Shown: in pieces, positions 26,993-35,837 of the stretch
How positions within the stretch are numbered: position 1 is the first letter of the stretch
Layout of the letters: each line of letters starts with the position of its first letter
NCBI GenBank assembly: GCA_050747245.1
Contig: JBOGNO010000009.1
Location: 1-64,000 of the forward strand
DNA: 64,000 bases
Direction: 5' to 3'
Source of the DNA: JBOGNO01 sp050747245
GTDB taxonomy: Bacteria > Acidobacteriota > Terriglobia > Acidiferrales > UBA7541
Program-made: the position numbers and the translations under genes
Notes under the pieces: generated by a model
Seen by the model: the letters and a program-made list of their open reading frames with translations, nothing else
Databases searched by the model: none
What the model was told of the DNA's origin: nothing

Positions 26993-27295
26993 CTAGCTGG
27001 GCATCTTCGAACCGTCGGTCGCGCAGCCGCCCTTGCCCTTGCAAGAGTTCTTGCCTTTGCAACCGTTGTCCGAAGCCTTGCAGCCGCCCTTGCCCTTACA
27101 GGAGTTCTGTCCCTTACAGGCATGCTTCTCTTTCGCAGCTTTCGTCCCCTTCTTGCCCTCCGGTGCCTGATCCTGGATCTTGCTCGAGGAATTCAGCCCG
27201 TGGAGCAGGGTGGACGCTGTGAGCACTGGTCCGGTGCCCGCGAGCAATCCCGCGAGAGCCGCGCCAGCGATGAGTACTTTCTTTGATTTTGTCAT
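26993..27295 (-). CDS. bufA: Cys-rich bufferin-type RiPP precursor
   Basis: A 100-residue secreted precursor. It has a Sec signal peptide (MTKSKKVLIAGAALAGLLAG, cleavage near residue 27), a hydrophilic spacer, then six cysteines (C60, C66, C72, C79, C85, C91) spaced 6, 6, 7, 6, 6. These form two copies of the module CKGxNSCKGKGGC. Gene order precursor-DUF692-DUF2063-DoxX matches the copper-binding bufferins. The ribosome site GGAGGG is strong. I infer a modified, exported, metal-binding peptide. The Lys-Gly rich repeat differs from the EGKCG repeat of HvfA and from DUF2282 precursors. Confidence 0.88.
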   Translation of the reverse strand: MTKSKKVLIAGAALAGLLAGTGPVLTASTLLHGLNSSSKIQDQAPEGKKGTKAAKEKHACKGQNSCKGKGGCKASDNGCKGKNSCKGKGGCATDGSKMPS

Positions 27296-27313
27296 TACTA
27301 TTGTTCCCTCCGG

Positions 27314-27354
27314 TTGAAATTGGATCTACTGCCTTCCCTCAGGCTCAATTTCAA
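27314..27354 (-). promoter_or_regulatory. Inverted repeat upstream of the bufferin precursor gene
   Basis: A perfect 9-bp inverted repeat, ttgaaattg (27314-27322) and caatttcaa (27346-27354), with a 23-nt spacer, starts 18 bp upstream of the precursor start codon. Its position suits an operator or a leader hairpin. No regulator gene is adjacent. Confidence 0.45.
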
Positions 27355-27592
27355 ACCTGAAGCACATCCGAGACCCGACTAGAGTACGCACCTGCCGTCG
27401 GAATTGGATTCCCAGAAACCCGGCAGGTTGCAGGATTATGCACCCAAACTCGGTCCCAGGCAATTGCTTCAAACAGGTTTTTAGACGGCTTATCCGCCTT
27501 AGGGGCAGCGGCAAGATTGCCTCGAAAAAAATCTCTCCCCGAGAGAGAATGGTCCCGCTCCGAGATTATCGCCAAAGCGAGAGTGAGGACCA

Positions 27593-28213
27593 ATGAGCCA
27601 GTACACGGCCATTTTCTGGGATATGGGCGGAGTCATCCTGACCAACGCCTGGGGGCGAAATTCGCGCAGGAGGGCCGCGGAAAAATTTGGCCTCGACTGG
27701 GAAGAATTCGAAGACCGCCACGAGCTCGTTTTGCACGCCTTCGAAACCGGGCAAGTGGGGCTTGAGGAGTATCTCAATCGCGTGATTTTTTACCGGCAAA
27801 GATCTTTTACCCGCGAGGATTTCAAGGCGTATATGTATGGCGAATCACAGCCGCTCGATGCAGGGCTCAGCGTTTTGCGGCGCCTGGCGGCAAGCAAAAA
27901 GTATCTCGTCGCGGCGCTCAACAACGAATCGCTGGAGCTGAATGACTATCGCATCCGCACGTTTCGATTGCGCGATTCTTTCGCGGCGTTTTTCAGTTCG
28001 TGTTATCTCGGCGAAAGAAAGCCGGACGCGGCCATTTTTCGCGCCGCGCTGAATATTACCCAACGGCAGCCACAGGAATGCATTTTCATCGACGATCGCC
28101 CGCTCAATATCGAGGCGGCAAGAGTCCTCGGAATGCAAGCGGTGCAATGCCAGGATGGCGCCCAACTCGAAAGGGAACTTCTGGCCCTGGGCATCACTCT
28201 GGCCGGCGCCTAA
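27593..28213 (+). CDS. HAD-superfamily hydrolase
   Basis: A 206-residue phosphatase-like enzyme of the HAD IA subfamily. Motif I is IFWDMGGVI with the nucleophile D10. Motif II is replaced by LNNES, motif III lysine is in GERKPDAAIF, and motif IV is FIDDRPLNIEAA. The D-x-G form of motif I (the usual second Asp replaced by Gly) is seen in YihX-like and epoxide-hydrolase-N-terminal-type members, so phosphatase activity may be weak. It is 69 bp upstream of pgl and possibly co-transcribed. Confidence 0.9.
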   Translation: MSQYTAIFWDMGGVILTNAWGRNSRRRAAEKFGLDWEEFEDRHELVLHAFETGQVGLEEYLNRVIFYRQRSFTREDFKAYMYGESQPLDAGLSVLRRLAASKKYLVAALNNESLELNDYRIRTFRLRDSFAAFFSSCYLGERKPDAAIFRAALNITQRQPQECIFIDDRPLNIEAARVLGMQAVQCQDGAQLERELLALGITLAGA

Positions 28214-28281
28214 GGGACTCGCCATCTTACGCGGAATGAAGTATAAATCTCATCGCAACCCCCAGAAGGAGGCCGGAAGCC

Positions 28282-29022
28282 ATGCTGCGAGAAGAAAAAG
28301 TTTACGCCGATCTCGATACCCTCAGCCGCGCCGCGAGCGATGAAGCGATTCGCGTGATCTCAGCCGCTGCCGCGAAGGGAAGATGCACGGTATCCCTCGC
28401 CGGCGGCCGCACGCCGGAGCGCATGTACGCCCTGTGGGCCGAAAAGTACCGTGACTCGCTCCCGTGGGACCGCGTGCACCTGTTCTGGGGGGACGAAAGA
28501 TTCGTCGGCCCCGACGACCCCAAGAGCAACTACCGCATGGTGCGCCAGGCGCTCCTCGAGCGCGTCCCCCTTCCAGAGGCAAACGTGCATCCGATTCTTA
28601 CGAATTTTCCCTCCGCCGCGGAGGCCGCGCAAGCTTACGAAAAATCGCTGCGCGCGTTCTTCAATAATCAACTGCCATCCCTGGACCTGGTGCTTCTCGG
28701 CTGCGGCGGAGAAGGGCACACAGCTTCACTTTTTCCGGACATGCCCGAATTGCAAGAGAAAGACCGCTGGGTTCTCGCTGTGCGTGCCCCCATTCAGCCG
28801 CCAGCGCGGATTTCGTTCACTATGCCCGTGCTGAACTCCGCAAAGAATGTCTTCTTCCTCGCCGCTGGTGCCGAAAAGCGCGAAATCTTGCAGTTGATGC
28901 AAGCAGATCCGGAGAAAGCGGCGCGAACTCTGCCAGCCGCGATGGTGCGCCCGGCAAACGGCCGCGTGGTGTGGTTCCTCGATCAGGCCGCGAAGGGCGG
29001 CACTGCTGCTGCTGGTACGTAG
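28282..29022 (+). CDS. pgl: 6-phosphogluconolactonase
   Basis: Hydrolyses 6-phosphogluconolactone to 6-phosphogluconate in the oxidative pentose phosphate pathway, in the cytoplasm. The 246-residue DevB-type protein has SLAGGRTPERMYALW, VHLFWGDERFVG with the SNYRM motif soon after, and LLGCGGEGHTASLFPD, all family signatures. A GGAGG ribosome site lies just before the ATG. No zwf or gnd gene is in the window. Confidence 0.95.
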   Translation: MLREEKVYADLDTLSRAASDEAIRVISAAAAKGRCTVSLAGGRTPERMYALWAEKYRDSLPWDRVHLFWGDERFVGPDDPKSNYRMVRQALLERVPLPEANVHPILTNFPSAAEAAQAYEKSLRAFFNNQLPSLDLVLLGCGGEGHTASLFPDMPELQEKDRWVLAVRAPIQPPARISFTMPVLNSAKNVFFLAAGAEKREILQLMQADPEKAARTLPAAMVRPANGRVVWFLDQAAKGGTAAAGT

Positions 29023-29231
29023 GTCCAGCGGGGCGCAGGCGCTCGTTTCCAAGGCTTCCTGCCGCTAACCAATTCGCTTCTCGTACTATTGACGCATCTT
29101 GTGCTCATTTCTAGCATGACTGTGGGAAGCGCCGGCTAGTGATTCGTGGCCTCAGATTGACCCGCAATTCACGGCCCAGCGCTCCCGCACCCCTTTCCAC
29201 GGAGTTGTGCTTGGCGAGATTTCGCAAGGAC

Positions 29232-29552
29232 ATGCCTCCCGATTTGCGGACGCGCGAATCGCGTCGCGGCCCGCGCACCAATGCCCGCGTGCCGATCTCC
29301 GTGGAATGGCAGGACGATGGCGGGTCGCGCCAGAACGGGAGCGGTTACACCTGCGTCCTTAACGGCTATGGGTGTCTCCTCGTGCTGCCCCATAACTTGC
29401 CGCTCGAACACCGCCTGCGCGTAACCAACATGACCAATCAGCGCAGCCTGGTGGGTGTCGTGGTCTGGAAAGGCAAGGAACGCGTGGAAGGCTGGGAACT
29501 CGCGCTCGAGTTGGTGGATCCGGATATGGATTTCTGGGGGCTGGAACTGTGA
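29232..29552 (+). CDS. PilZ-like protein with degenerate c-di-GMP motif
   Basis: About 106 residues from ATG 29232; a GTG at 29139 would extend it. It has an arginine motif (RESRRGPRTNARVPISVEW, residues 6-24) and a beta-barrel pattern, but the D/N-x-S-x-x-G motif is replaced by LNGYGC, so ligand binding is doubtful. Its stop overlaps the GTG start of the next PilZ gene by 4 bp, so the pair is translated together. Confidence 0.75.
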   Translation: MPPDLRTRESRRGPRTNARVPISVEWQDDGGSRQNGSGYTCVLNGYGCLLVLPHNLPLEHRLRVTNMTNQRSLVGVVVWKGKERVEGWELALELVDPDMDFWGLEL

Positions 29553-29926
29553 GCGCGCCAACTCCGTCGGGAGTCCAATTGCAGCCGCGCCGTTCGGGAA
29601 TTGAAAGGCGGCGAAGCCAGCGCGTGTTGCTTCGTGTCGGCGTAACGCTTCACGCCACGGAGGCACAGGACAGGCCGCCCCTCAAGTTGTTCACCGCCGA
29701 CGTCAGCGTTCAGGGCGCATTGCTGATTTCCTCCGAAAACCTCCCCGTGGATGCGAAATTCTCGATTGAGCACAACTTGACTCGCGAACGCATCGGCTGC
29801 CGTGTCGCCCGCGCGCAGGCTCACGCGCCCGACGGCTTTCACATCGGCGTGGAATTTGAACACGCCGCGCCGGACTTCTGGAAAATCTCATTTCCGCCCA
29901 GTGATTGGAAGCCTGAAACAAGCTAA
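29549..29926 (+). CDS. PilZ domain c-di-GMP receptor
   Basis: A 125-residue single-domain PilZ protein. Both c-di-GMP contact motifs are intact: ERRRSQR near residue 14-20 and DVSVQGALL near 52-60. It therefore probably binds cyclic di-GMP and acts as an adaptor, in contrast to the degenerate partner whose gene overlaps it by 4 bp. The start is a GTG embedded in the upstream stop (GTGA). Confidence 0.88.
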   Translation: MSAPTPSGVQLQPRRSGIERRRSQRVLLRVGVTLHATEAQDRPPLKLFTADVSVQGALLISSENLPVDAKFSIEHNLTRERIGCRVARAQAHAPDGFHIGVEFEHAAPDFWKISFPPSDWKPETS

Positions 29927-30009
29927 ACCGCAATTTCCAAGTTGAATCCTGCCATCGCCCTCGATGACGGCCCCTGCACGCCTTCTCGAACAGACTTTTC
30001 TGCCCGGGC

Positions 30010-30519
30010 TTATTGTGTCGCAGTTGGGAGTGGGAGGTCTGAGTTGTAGATGTCAGCCACGCATTTCCATTTTCCGTTGGCCTGCTTTTTCCAAACTTCT
30101 ACGTACTTGCCGCGATCGGCTGCTGGCTTGCCGTCCGGACCGGCGAAAGTACCAGCGTAGGTTCCCATGATGTATCCCAGGTCTCCTCCGCTGGACGCCT
30201 CAACTTTTGTCGCCTGCCAACTGCCAGCATAGCCCACAAGAAGTTTGGACCATGCTGCACGAATTGCCTCATGGCCAGTGGCTATGGGCGCATTGGGTAC
30301 AAAAACCGAGGCATCGTCGGCGTAAAAGGAGACCGTGCGATCCAGGTTCAATGCTGACGCCGCTTTCGCCCAGTCGGCATCCAGATCCCGGAGGGTCTTC
30401 TCATTCACCGCACGCTCGTCAGGTAGGGCAGCCGCTTTCGTAACCGCTAGCTTCGTGGCAAATAGCACGGCCAACGCAAGCAGCAGACCGCTGCCAGTGA
30501 GGCGGATTCCTCTTTTCAT
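30010..30519 (-). CDS. Exported DUF4440/SnoaL-like protein
   Basis: About 169 residues, starting MKRGIRLTGSGLLLALAVLF with a signal peptide or anchor. The NTF2-like domain has LRDLDADWAKAASALNLDR, FYADDASVFVPNAP and GHEAIRAAWSKLL, then KKQANGKWKCVADIYNSD. The upstream frame, open to 30726, lies across the neighbouring dehydratase gene and is rejected. Function unknown; it is the periplasmic relative of the protein at 7727. Confidence 0.82.
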   Translation of the reverse strand: MKRGIRLTGSGLLLALAVLFATKLAVTKAAALPDERAVNEKTLRDLDADWAKAASALNLDRTVSFYADDASVFVPNAPIATGHEAIRAAWSKLLVGYAGSWQATKVEASSGGDLGYIMGTYAGTFAGPDGKPAADRGKYVEVWKKQANGKWKCVADIYNSDLPLPTATQ

Positions 30520-30625
30520 ACGAACTCCTTCAAATCCGAAGTTTGCTTCCTTAGAGCCTTCGTCGGCGGGCAGCATACGCGTGACCGCCGATGAATGCAA
30601 TCGCCTGTCGAGTGTTCTAAGCGGG

Positions 30626-31612
30626 CTAATGGAAGGGAAGGTTTCCGAGGTCGAGATTCCCGCCGGAGAGAATAATTCCCACGTGCTTTCCTTGTGCGCC
30701 GATGCGTCGCTGGAGCGCCGGCGCAACGGCCACGGCGGCGGATGGCTCGATCACCAGTTTCATACGCTCCCACACCAGGCGCATCGCGGCGACGATTTCT
30801 TCCTCGCTCACCAACGAAATTTCATCCACGCGTGAGCGCAAAATCCCAAATGTAAGCGGGCAAAGCGTGGCGCGCAGGCCATCAGCCATCGTTTCCGTTT
30901 TCGCCGCGGGCGCAATCTCTCCCGCGCGTAGCGAACGGAAAGTGTCATCCGCGTTGGCCGGTTCCGCGCCGATTACGCGTATGCCGGGCCACAGCCCTTT
31001 CGCCGCAATCGCGTTGCCGCTGAGCAGCCCTCCGCCGCTTACCGGTGCAATTAAAATATCCAACTCCGGTTCCTGCTCCAAAAATTCCAGCGCCGCCGTC
31101 CCCTGTCCGGCGATGACCCGCGCGTCGTTGTAGGGATGCACCAGTTGCGCCCGCGTCCTTTCGATCAGCTCGCACGAAGCTGCTTCCCGTGCGGCCACAT
31201 TCGGCTCGCACAGCGTGATGCGCCCGCCGTAGAATTCCACCGCGCGGATTTTTATAGGCGATGAGTTCCGGGGCATGACGATATAGCACGGCGCTCCGCG
31301 CATGCGCGCCGCCAGCGCCAGCGCCGCCGCGTGATTTCCACTCGAAGGCGCGGCCACTCCGTTCCGCAGTTCGTTTTCCGCGATCGAGAACACGGCATTC
31401 GTCGCCCCGCGAAACTTGAACGAGCCGGTCCTTTGCAGGTTTTCGCACTTGAAAAAGAGGCGCGCTCCGGAGAGCTGGTCGAGCGACGCGGAAGTAAGAA
31501 CTGGAGTCCGATGAATGCGCGGCGCGATGCGGCGATGCGCCGCGCGGATAGCTTCAAGGTCGGGCGCCGCGCTATGCGGGTCGCTTACGTGGGCAGCGCT
31601 CACGCCCCTCAC
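30626..31612 (-). CDS. PLP-dependent threonine/serine dehydratase or serine racemase
   Basis: A 328-residue fold-type II PLP enzyme. The Schiff-base lysine is K66 in GSFKFRGA, the substrate loop is PSSGNHAAAL, and the phosphate-binding loop is SGGGLLSG. It lacks the C-terminal ACT regulatory domains of biosynthetic IlvA, so it is the short catabolic or serine-racemase-like form. The reaction is likely threonine (or serine) to 2-oxobutyrate (or pyruvate) and ammonia. It begins 1 bp after the stop of the long beta-propeller gene upstream. Confidence 0.88.
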   Translation of the reverse strand: MRGVSAAHVSDPHSAAPDLEAIRAAHRRIAPRIHRTPVLTSASLDQLSGARLFFKCENLQRTGSFKFRGATNAVFSIAENELRNGVAAPSSGNHAAALALAARMRGAPCYIVMPRNSSPIKIRAVEFYGGRITLCEPNVAAREAASCELIERTRAQLVHPYNDARVIAGQGTAALEFLEQEPELDILIAPVSGGGLLSGNAIAAKGLWPGIRVIGAEPANADDTFRSLRAGEIAPAAKTETMADGLRATLCPLTFGILRSRVDEISLVSEEEIVAAMRLVWERMKLVIEPSAAVAVAPALQRRIGAQGKHVGIILSGGNLDLGNLPFH

Positions 31613-31613
31613 C

Positions 31614-33926
31614 TCAGTGTTTCGCCGCGGCTCCGGCGGTAAACGTTGCCTTCGCCGCCGCCACGTTTTCGAATTGGTCTGTCACGCGCACCGCGACGGT
31701 ATGTTCGCCGGTGGCAAGTTTGCCCAAAGCGATTTCATACCGTTCTTGCGGCGAGTCCGTCAGCCGGCCCTGGGGAAAGACTATCTGCCATTCGCCGGCA
31801 TCCAGCGAATACTCGGTGGCCTTGACGTTGCTCTGTGGATCCTGCACTTCAAACCGCACCACCGTTTCTGGACTTCCGCTCTCTGCACGGAGGTTGGAAA
31901 TCAGCGGAGGTGTGTTATCCACTTCAAAGCGATCACTGATGCGTTCGGCCGTGAGCGCGTCTTCCGCAGGGTTCGAAGGCGCGTCGGAAGCTACCAGTCG
32001 CAAATAGTAAGCCCCGTCTGGCATTGTCGTCGTGTCCCAGGAATAATACTCTTGGTGTAAATCGGATTTCAGCAGTTTCCAACTCTTCTCGCCTTCGCCG
32101 CGATAGTAAAGCGAAAAAACCAGCGCGTCTTCGTTCTCGTCGTGCGCGCTCCATAGGACTGTCTCGTAACCTTTGACGGCAAATCCCTGCGGCGGAGCTT
32201 GCATGTGCGCGCCTTGCTGCGGTTCCGTAGCGACCTCGCTTTGATCTACGGGAGCAAAATTTGGAGTCCGCGATCCGGGCATGCGCAGTTGCACCGGCGC
32301 GGTTCCTCCCAGCGGCGCGCCTCCGGGGAATCCTTGCGCGCGGATTCCGGGATTCTGCATTACGATGGCGTCAATTTCCGGCGCAATGTTGTGTGGCAAG
32401 TACGCCAGGCTCACCCAACCTATATCCGGCAAATCTCCGCTCTCGGGCGCGGAAAATACCGCCTTCCATTGCACGAACCGCGCTGGGGGGCATTGCGCCG
32501 CTTCGCCTGTGGATTTCGCGTACGGCCCGGCCCACGGGCTCCACGTCTCCCCGGGATCGGAAGTATTTCCGGAGCGCACATAAAACGAAACTTTTCCCGT
32601 GGCGCCGCCGTTCTCGCCCCACCAGCTGATGCGTCCCCACTGCGAAAAAATCTTGGCGTCGAACGGCTCGGATTCAAACGATCCGTCGGGAGCAAGGCCG
32701 GGCCCAAGCTTGAAGATTTTTCCGGGGTTTGCGGTAGCCACGTACGTCACCCTTCCGGGCGCGGAAACCAGGCTGGTCACCTGCGCAGAGGCAGTTTGCG
32801 CCAGCACCGAAAACAGGTCGTCGCCTTCGAGCTCTACCAGTTCGCCGTGATTGCCTGTGCCCAGCTCCAATTTTCCTGACGGTGTCAGACCGAGCCCGTA
32901 CACCAGATCGAGAAATGACTTCCAAAGCGAATGTGGCGTGCCGTCCGCGTCAATCCGGTACACTTCGCTCCCTCCGGTCAGGGAAGGGAACGGGAAGAAA
33001 TTCGTGACCGTTCGTGGCGGAGCCGTTCCCGCTGCCGCAGGCGTGACCACCACTTGGCCTTCGCCAGGTACCGCTTGCGGAGCTGCCTGCACGATGGGAG
33101 GCTGCACAATGGCCGGGCCCACAGGTGCGGCCCTTTGCTTTGCGCCCACGGCAGCCGCGAAGATATTCCCCGTGCTGTCGGTGAGCAGTGAAGTCACTTC
33201 TTTCTTCGAAGTCTCGTACACTACAAATGCCGGCCCCGCCTCTGGCAGACCTCCGGGCTTCGTACGGAGCACGCTCACACGCACGATTAGCCCGTTGGGG
33301 TCTGTGCCGATCAGCAGGTCGCCATTCTTGTCAAATGCCAGCGTGCGAGCATGGCGTTCCTCGCTCTTGTAAAACGCCAGGCCCTTGCCGTCAGCGCCCA
33401 CGGCGAAGACCTCTCCGCTTTCACCCGTCCCCACGAAGAGAATGCCGTGCGCATCCATGGCCAGCGACCAGATGTATTTCGTTTTCGGCTCGAAGAAATC
33501 GCTCTTTTGTCCGTCCGGCGTCACCTTGTACACTTTGCCATCCGGCGAAGTCCCCACGTATAAATTGTCCTGTGCGTCGAATGTAATGGCCTGTGCTGCC
33601 AGCTCCGGAGATTCGAAAACCGTCTGTGCCTGTCCCTTTTCATCGATGCGCTTCACGCGCGCGTTTGAACCGCCGGCCGCGTACAGCCGCCCCTTCGAAT
33701 CGAGGCGCAGCATCCACAGGTAGGCCAGGTTCGGATCCGAAAAATCTGCGAATCGCGGAGCGGGCGCGAGCCGCCCGTCGCTGCGGATGGCTACTCCCTT
33801 CGCCGTGCCTTTTTGAAATTCCGAGTATTGCGACTGCCGCCAAAATCTCGTATGTTCTGCGCGAGCCAGCAGCGGCAGCAAGAGCGCGGCCGCCAGCAGC
33901 GGCAATAAAATAGTTGGGCGTTTCAC
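31614..33926 (-). CDS. Exported beta-propeller protein with Ig-like C-terminus
   Basis: A 770-residue secreted protein. The signal peptide is MKRPTILLPLLAAALLLPLL-ARA. Residues 60 to about 400 contain repeated propeller blades (LYAAGGSNARVKRID, LYVGTSPDGKVYKV, LFVGTGESGEVFAV, LLIGTDPNGLIVRV, LELGTGNHGELVEL). The rest has beta-sandwich segments, including SDRFEVDNTPPLISNL and an Ig-like end (AVRVTDQFENVAAAKATF). I recognise no enzyme motif. It starts 31 bp after the S55 peptidase gene, and the PLP enzyme follows. Probably a periplasmic or surface scaffold. Confidence 0.78.
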   Translation of the reverse strand: MKRPTILLPLLAAALLLPLLARAEHTRFWRQSQYSEFQKGTAKGVAIRSDGRLAPAPRFADFSDPNLAYLWMLRLDSKGRLYAAGGSNARVKRIDEKGQAQTVFESPELAAQAITFDAQDNLYVGTSPDGKVYKVTPDGQKSDFFEPKTKYIWSLAMDAHGILFVGTGESGEVFAVGADGKGLAFYKSEERHARTLAFDKNGDLLIGTDPNGLIVRVSVLRTKPGGLPEAGPAFVVYETSKKEVTSLLTDSTGNIFAAAVGAKQRAAPVGPAIVQPPIVQAAPQAVPGEGQVVVTPAAAGTAPPRTVTNFFPFPSLTGGSEVYRIDADGTPHSLWKSFLDLVYGLGLTPSGKLELGTGNHGELVELEGDDLFSVLAQTASAQVTSLVSAPGRVTYVATANPGKIFKLGPGLAPDGSFESEPFDAKIFSQWGRISWWGENGGATGKVSFYVRSGNTSDPGETWSPWAGPYAKSTGEAAQCPPARFVQWKAVFSAPESGDLPDIGWVSLAYLPHNIAPEIDAIVMQNPGIRAQGFPGGAPLGGTAPVQLRMPGSRTPNFAPVDQSEVATEPQQGAHMQAPPQGFAVKGYETVLWSAHDENEDALVFSLYYRGEGEKSWKLLKSDLHQEYYSWDTTTMPDGAYYLRLVASDAPSNPAEDALTAERISDRFEVDNTPPLISNLRAESGSPETVVRFEVQDPQSNVKATEYSLDAGEWQIVFPQGRLTDSPQERYEIALGKLATGEHTVAVRVTDQFENVAAAKATFTAGAAAKH

Positions 33927-33957
33927 AGGCTGTAAGAACTCCTTTCGGACGAGGACT

Positions 33958-35745
33958 TCATTTCACCTGGATGGTCAGGTATTGCAGGCCTGAGATTACC
34001 TGGTTCATTTCCAGTGACCACTGGCCGATTTCCGATTCCCCCAGCATGATTACGCCTCCCGGCGAACCGTGCGGGTCAAAAACATTCAGCGCCGAAGGCG
34101 GGACGTCCGGCAATTCCTTGTCCTCCACCAGCAGCGTGGGGCTTGGCTGCAGCAGCGTGACGTACAGCCGGTCCACCCGCCGTTCCTTGTTCAGCAGCTG
34201 AATCAGCTCTTCGAGTCCCGAGAGTTGCGATGCCCCGGCAAATCCGCGGTTCATGCGATTCAGAATTCCGCCGTCGCTCACCAGTACGCGCAACGATCCA
34301 TGCGCCGCCTGTGCGGGAATTGTGATGGGCACTTCGCGGATCACCGGCTCTCCGCGATAGGGCCGCAACAGAACCTTGATGTTCAGTGTTTCGCCCGGCG
34401 CGGCCATGCTTTTTTCGCTCCACGCGCCTTCAATGGAAGCCCAGCGCCGCTCCGGCAGCGACGTCACCTTCACCGCGATGCGTTCGATTTGCGGCTGCTC
34501 GTAAGGATTCGTGAAAATTCGGGTGAAGTCCGCCTGCATCGCCGTGGCGATAAAAATTCCGCCGGGAATGGGTTGGTCCGTCGGCGCCACAAAAGTTTCT
34601 AGCTTCAGCGGCGTGTGTCCATGGATGTCCACTTCGGCCGTCATCTGCAGCGTGGTGTTTTCGCCGTACGCCGTATTGGCCACGAGCCCGTTGTACGTCA
34701 CCAGGCCCACCAGCACCGGCGTCAGCCGCGGGTCCTGCATCAAGTCGAAATGAAAATTCTTCACCTGGGCTGGCGTGGTCAGTTCCAGGTCCATGGGAAT
34801 CATGGTCGGAGGAGCGCCCAGCCGACCCATCACCGCTGTCAGCCGATCCTGCGTTACTGTACCGATGTCCCCGCCCGTGGTCATGATCTTCGTGGATGCC
34901 TGCTCGGAATTGAGCGTCAGCAGCACGTGCCCGCGCACCATCGGCATGCTAACGCCGCCCGCCGCAAAGAGCGGATGTCCGCACACAAACACGCGGTCGC
35001 CGATCACCGCCGTCACTGAGCAGCCCGCGGCGAGATTTAAATCTCCTCGCACCAAGCTCATGCCCACCATGTCGCCGGGCTGAATCTTAATGTCGTCCGG
35101 AGAAGCGGGTGCTGTCCCGCCGGGCATCGCGCTCATGCCAAATCCTGTCAACTGTTCGGAAAATCTCGCGATCGTTTCCGGCAGAACTCCCGAAAAAATC
35201 AGCGGCGTTTCAATCGGCACCAAAATATTTCCCGCGCCGAGTCCCGCGCGCGACGCCGATTCCGTTGGCAGAGCAATCTGCTGCGGCAGGGCATTCGCCG
35301 CAACCGTCTTTCCCACGGTCGTTCCCGGAGCTGGTGTTTGACCGGCTTCGAGCATTTCCTCGATCGGTGTAATTCCGGCGATAGCTTCTTTCGTAAATTC
35401 CCCGAGCTTCAGCGAAATCGCGCCCACCAGTTTCCCGTCGATATACACGGGGCTGCCGCTCATGCCCGCCACCACGCCCGAATGTTCCACCTTTTCACCC
35501 TTCAGTTGCGCGAGAATGATGTCAGTCTTCGGCCCCAGCGCGTTGGGCAGCACGCCGATGATTTCTACGTCCATGGACTCGATTTTATCGCCGGTAAAAA
35601 TTGTGTAGGCCACGCCGTGCATTCCGGGCTTCACGTCCCGCAGCGGCATGATTTCGGGCTTGTCCTGGCCGCGCAGCGTCCCTGCCATCGCACCTGCAAG
35701 GAGCGCCAATAGAATCAGGAGAACTTTACGGGGGCTGGGGCGCAT
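33958..35745 (-). CDS. SpoIVB/S55-family peptidase domain protein
   Basis: A 595-residue exported protein starting MRPSPRKVLLILLALLAGAM. Residues 35 to about 270 form a serine peptidase S55 domain as in SpoIVB: LRDVKPGMHGVAYT, then KVEHSGVVAGMSGSPVY with the likely base H88 and nucleophile S98 (GMSGSP). A long beta-rich C-terminal half of unknown fold follows. Spore formation is not expected here, so the domain is used for another purpose, perhaps envelope signalling. ATG 35745 is chosen as the start of the signal peptide; the frame is open to 35823. Confidence 0.85.
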   Translation of the reverse strand: MRPSPRKVLLILLALLAGAMAGTLRGQDKPEIMPLRDVKPGMHGVAYTIFTGDKIESMDVEIIGVLPNALGPKTDIILAQLKGEKVEHSGVVAGMSGSPVYIDGKLVGAISLKLGEFTKEAIAGITPIEEMLEAGQTPAPGTTVGKTVAANALPQQIALPTESASRAGLGAGNILVPIETPLIFSGVLPETIARFSEQLTGFGMSAMPGGTAPASPDDIKIQPGDMVGMSLVRGDLNLAAGCSVTAVIGDRVFVCGHPLFAAGGVSMPMVRGHVLLTLNSEQASTKIMTTGGDIGTVTQDRLTAVMGRLGAPPTMIPMDLELTTPAQVKNFHFDLMQDPRLTPVLVGLVTYNGLVANTAYGENTTLQMTAEVDIHGHTPLKLETFVAPTDQPIPGGIFIATAMQADFTRIFTNPYEQPQIERIAVKVTSLPERRWASIEGAWSEKSMAAPGETLNIKVLLRPYRGEPVIREVPITIPAQAAHGSLRVLVSDGGILNRMNRGFAGASQLSGLEELIQLLNKERRVDRLYVTLLQPSPTLLVEDKELPDVPPSALNVFDPHGSPGGVIMLGESEIGQWSLEMNQVISGLQYLTIQVK

Positions 35746-35837
35746 TGTTTCTTCACTATACCTTCTGCATCCGTGTGACGCAAATGGCCCCCTAGTGGTT
35801 GTAAGGGCACACGGAGACCGCATGTTAAACTCGCTCT

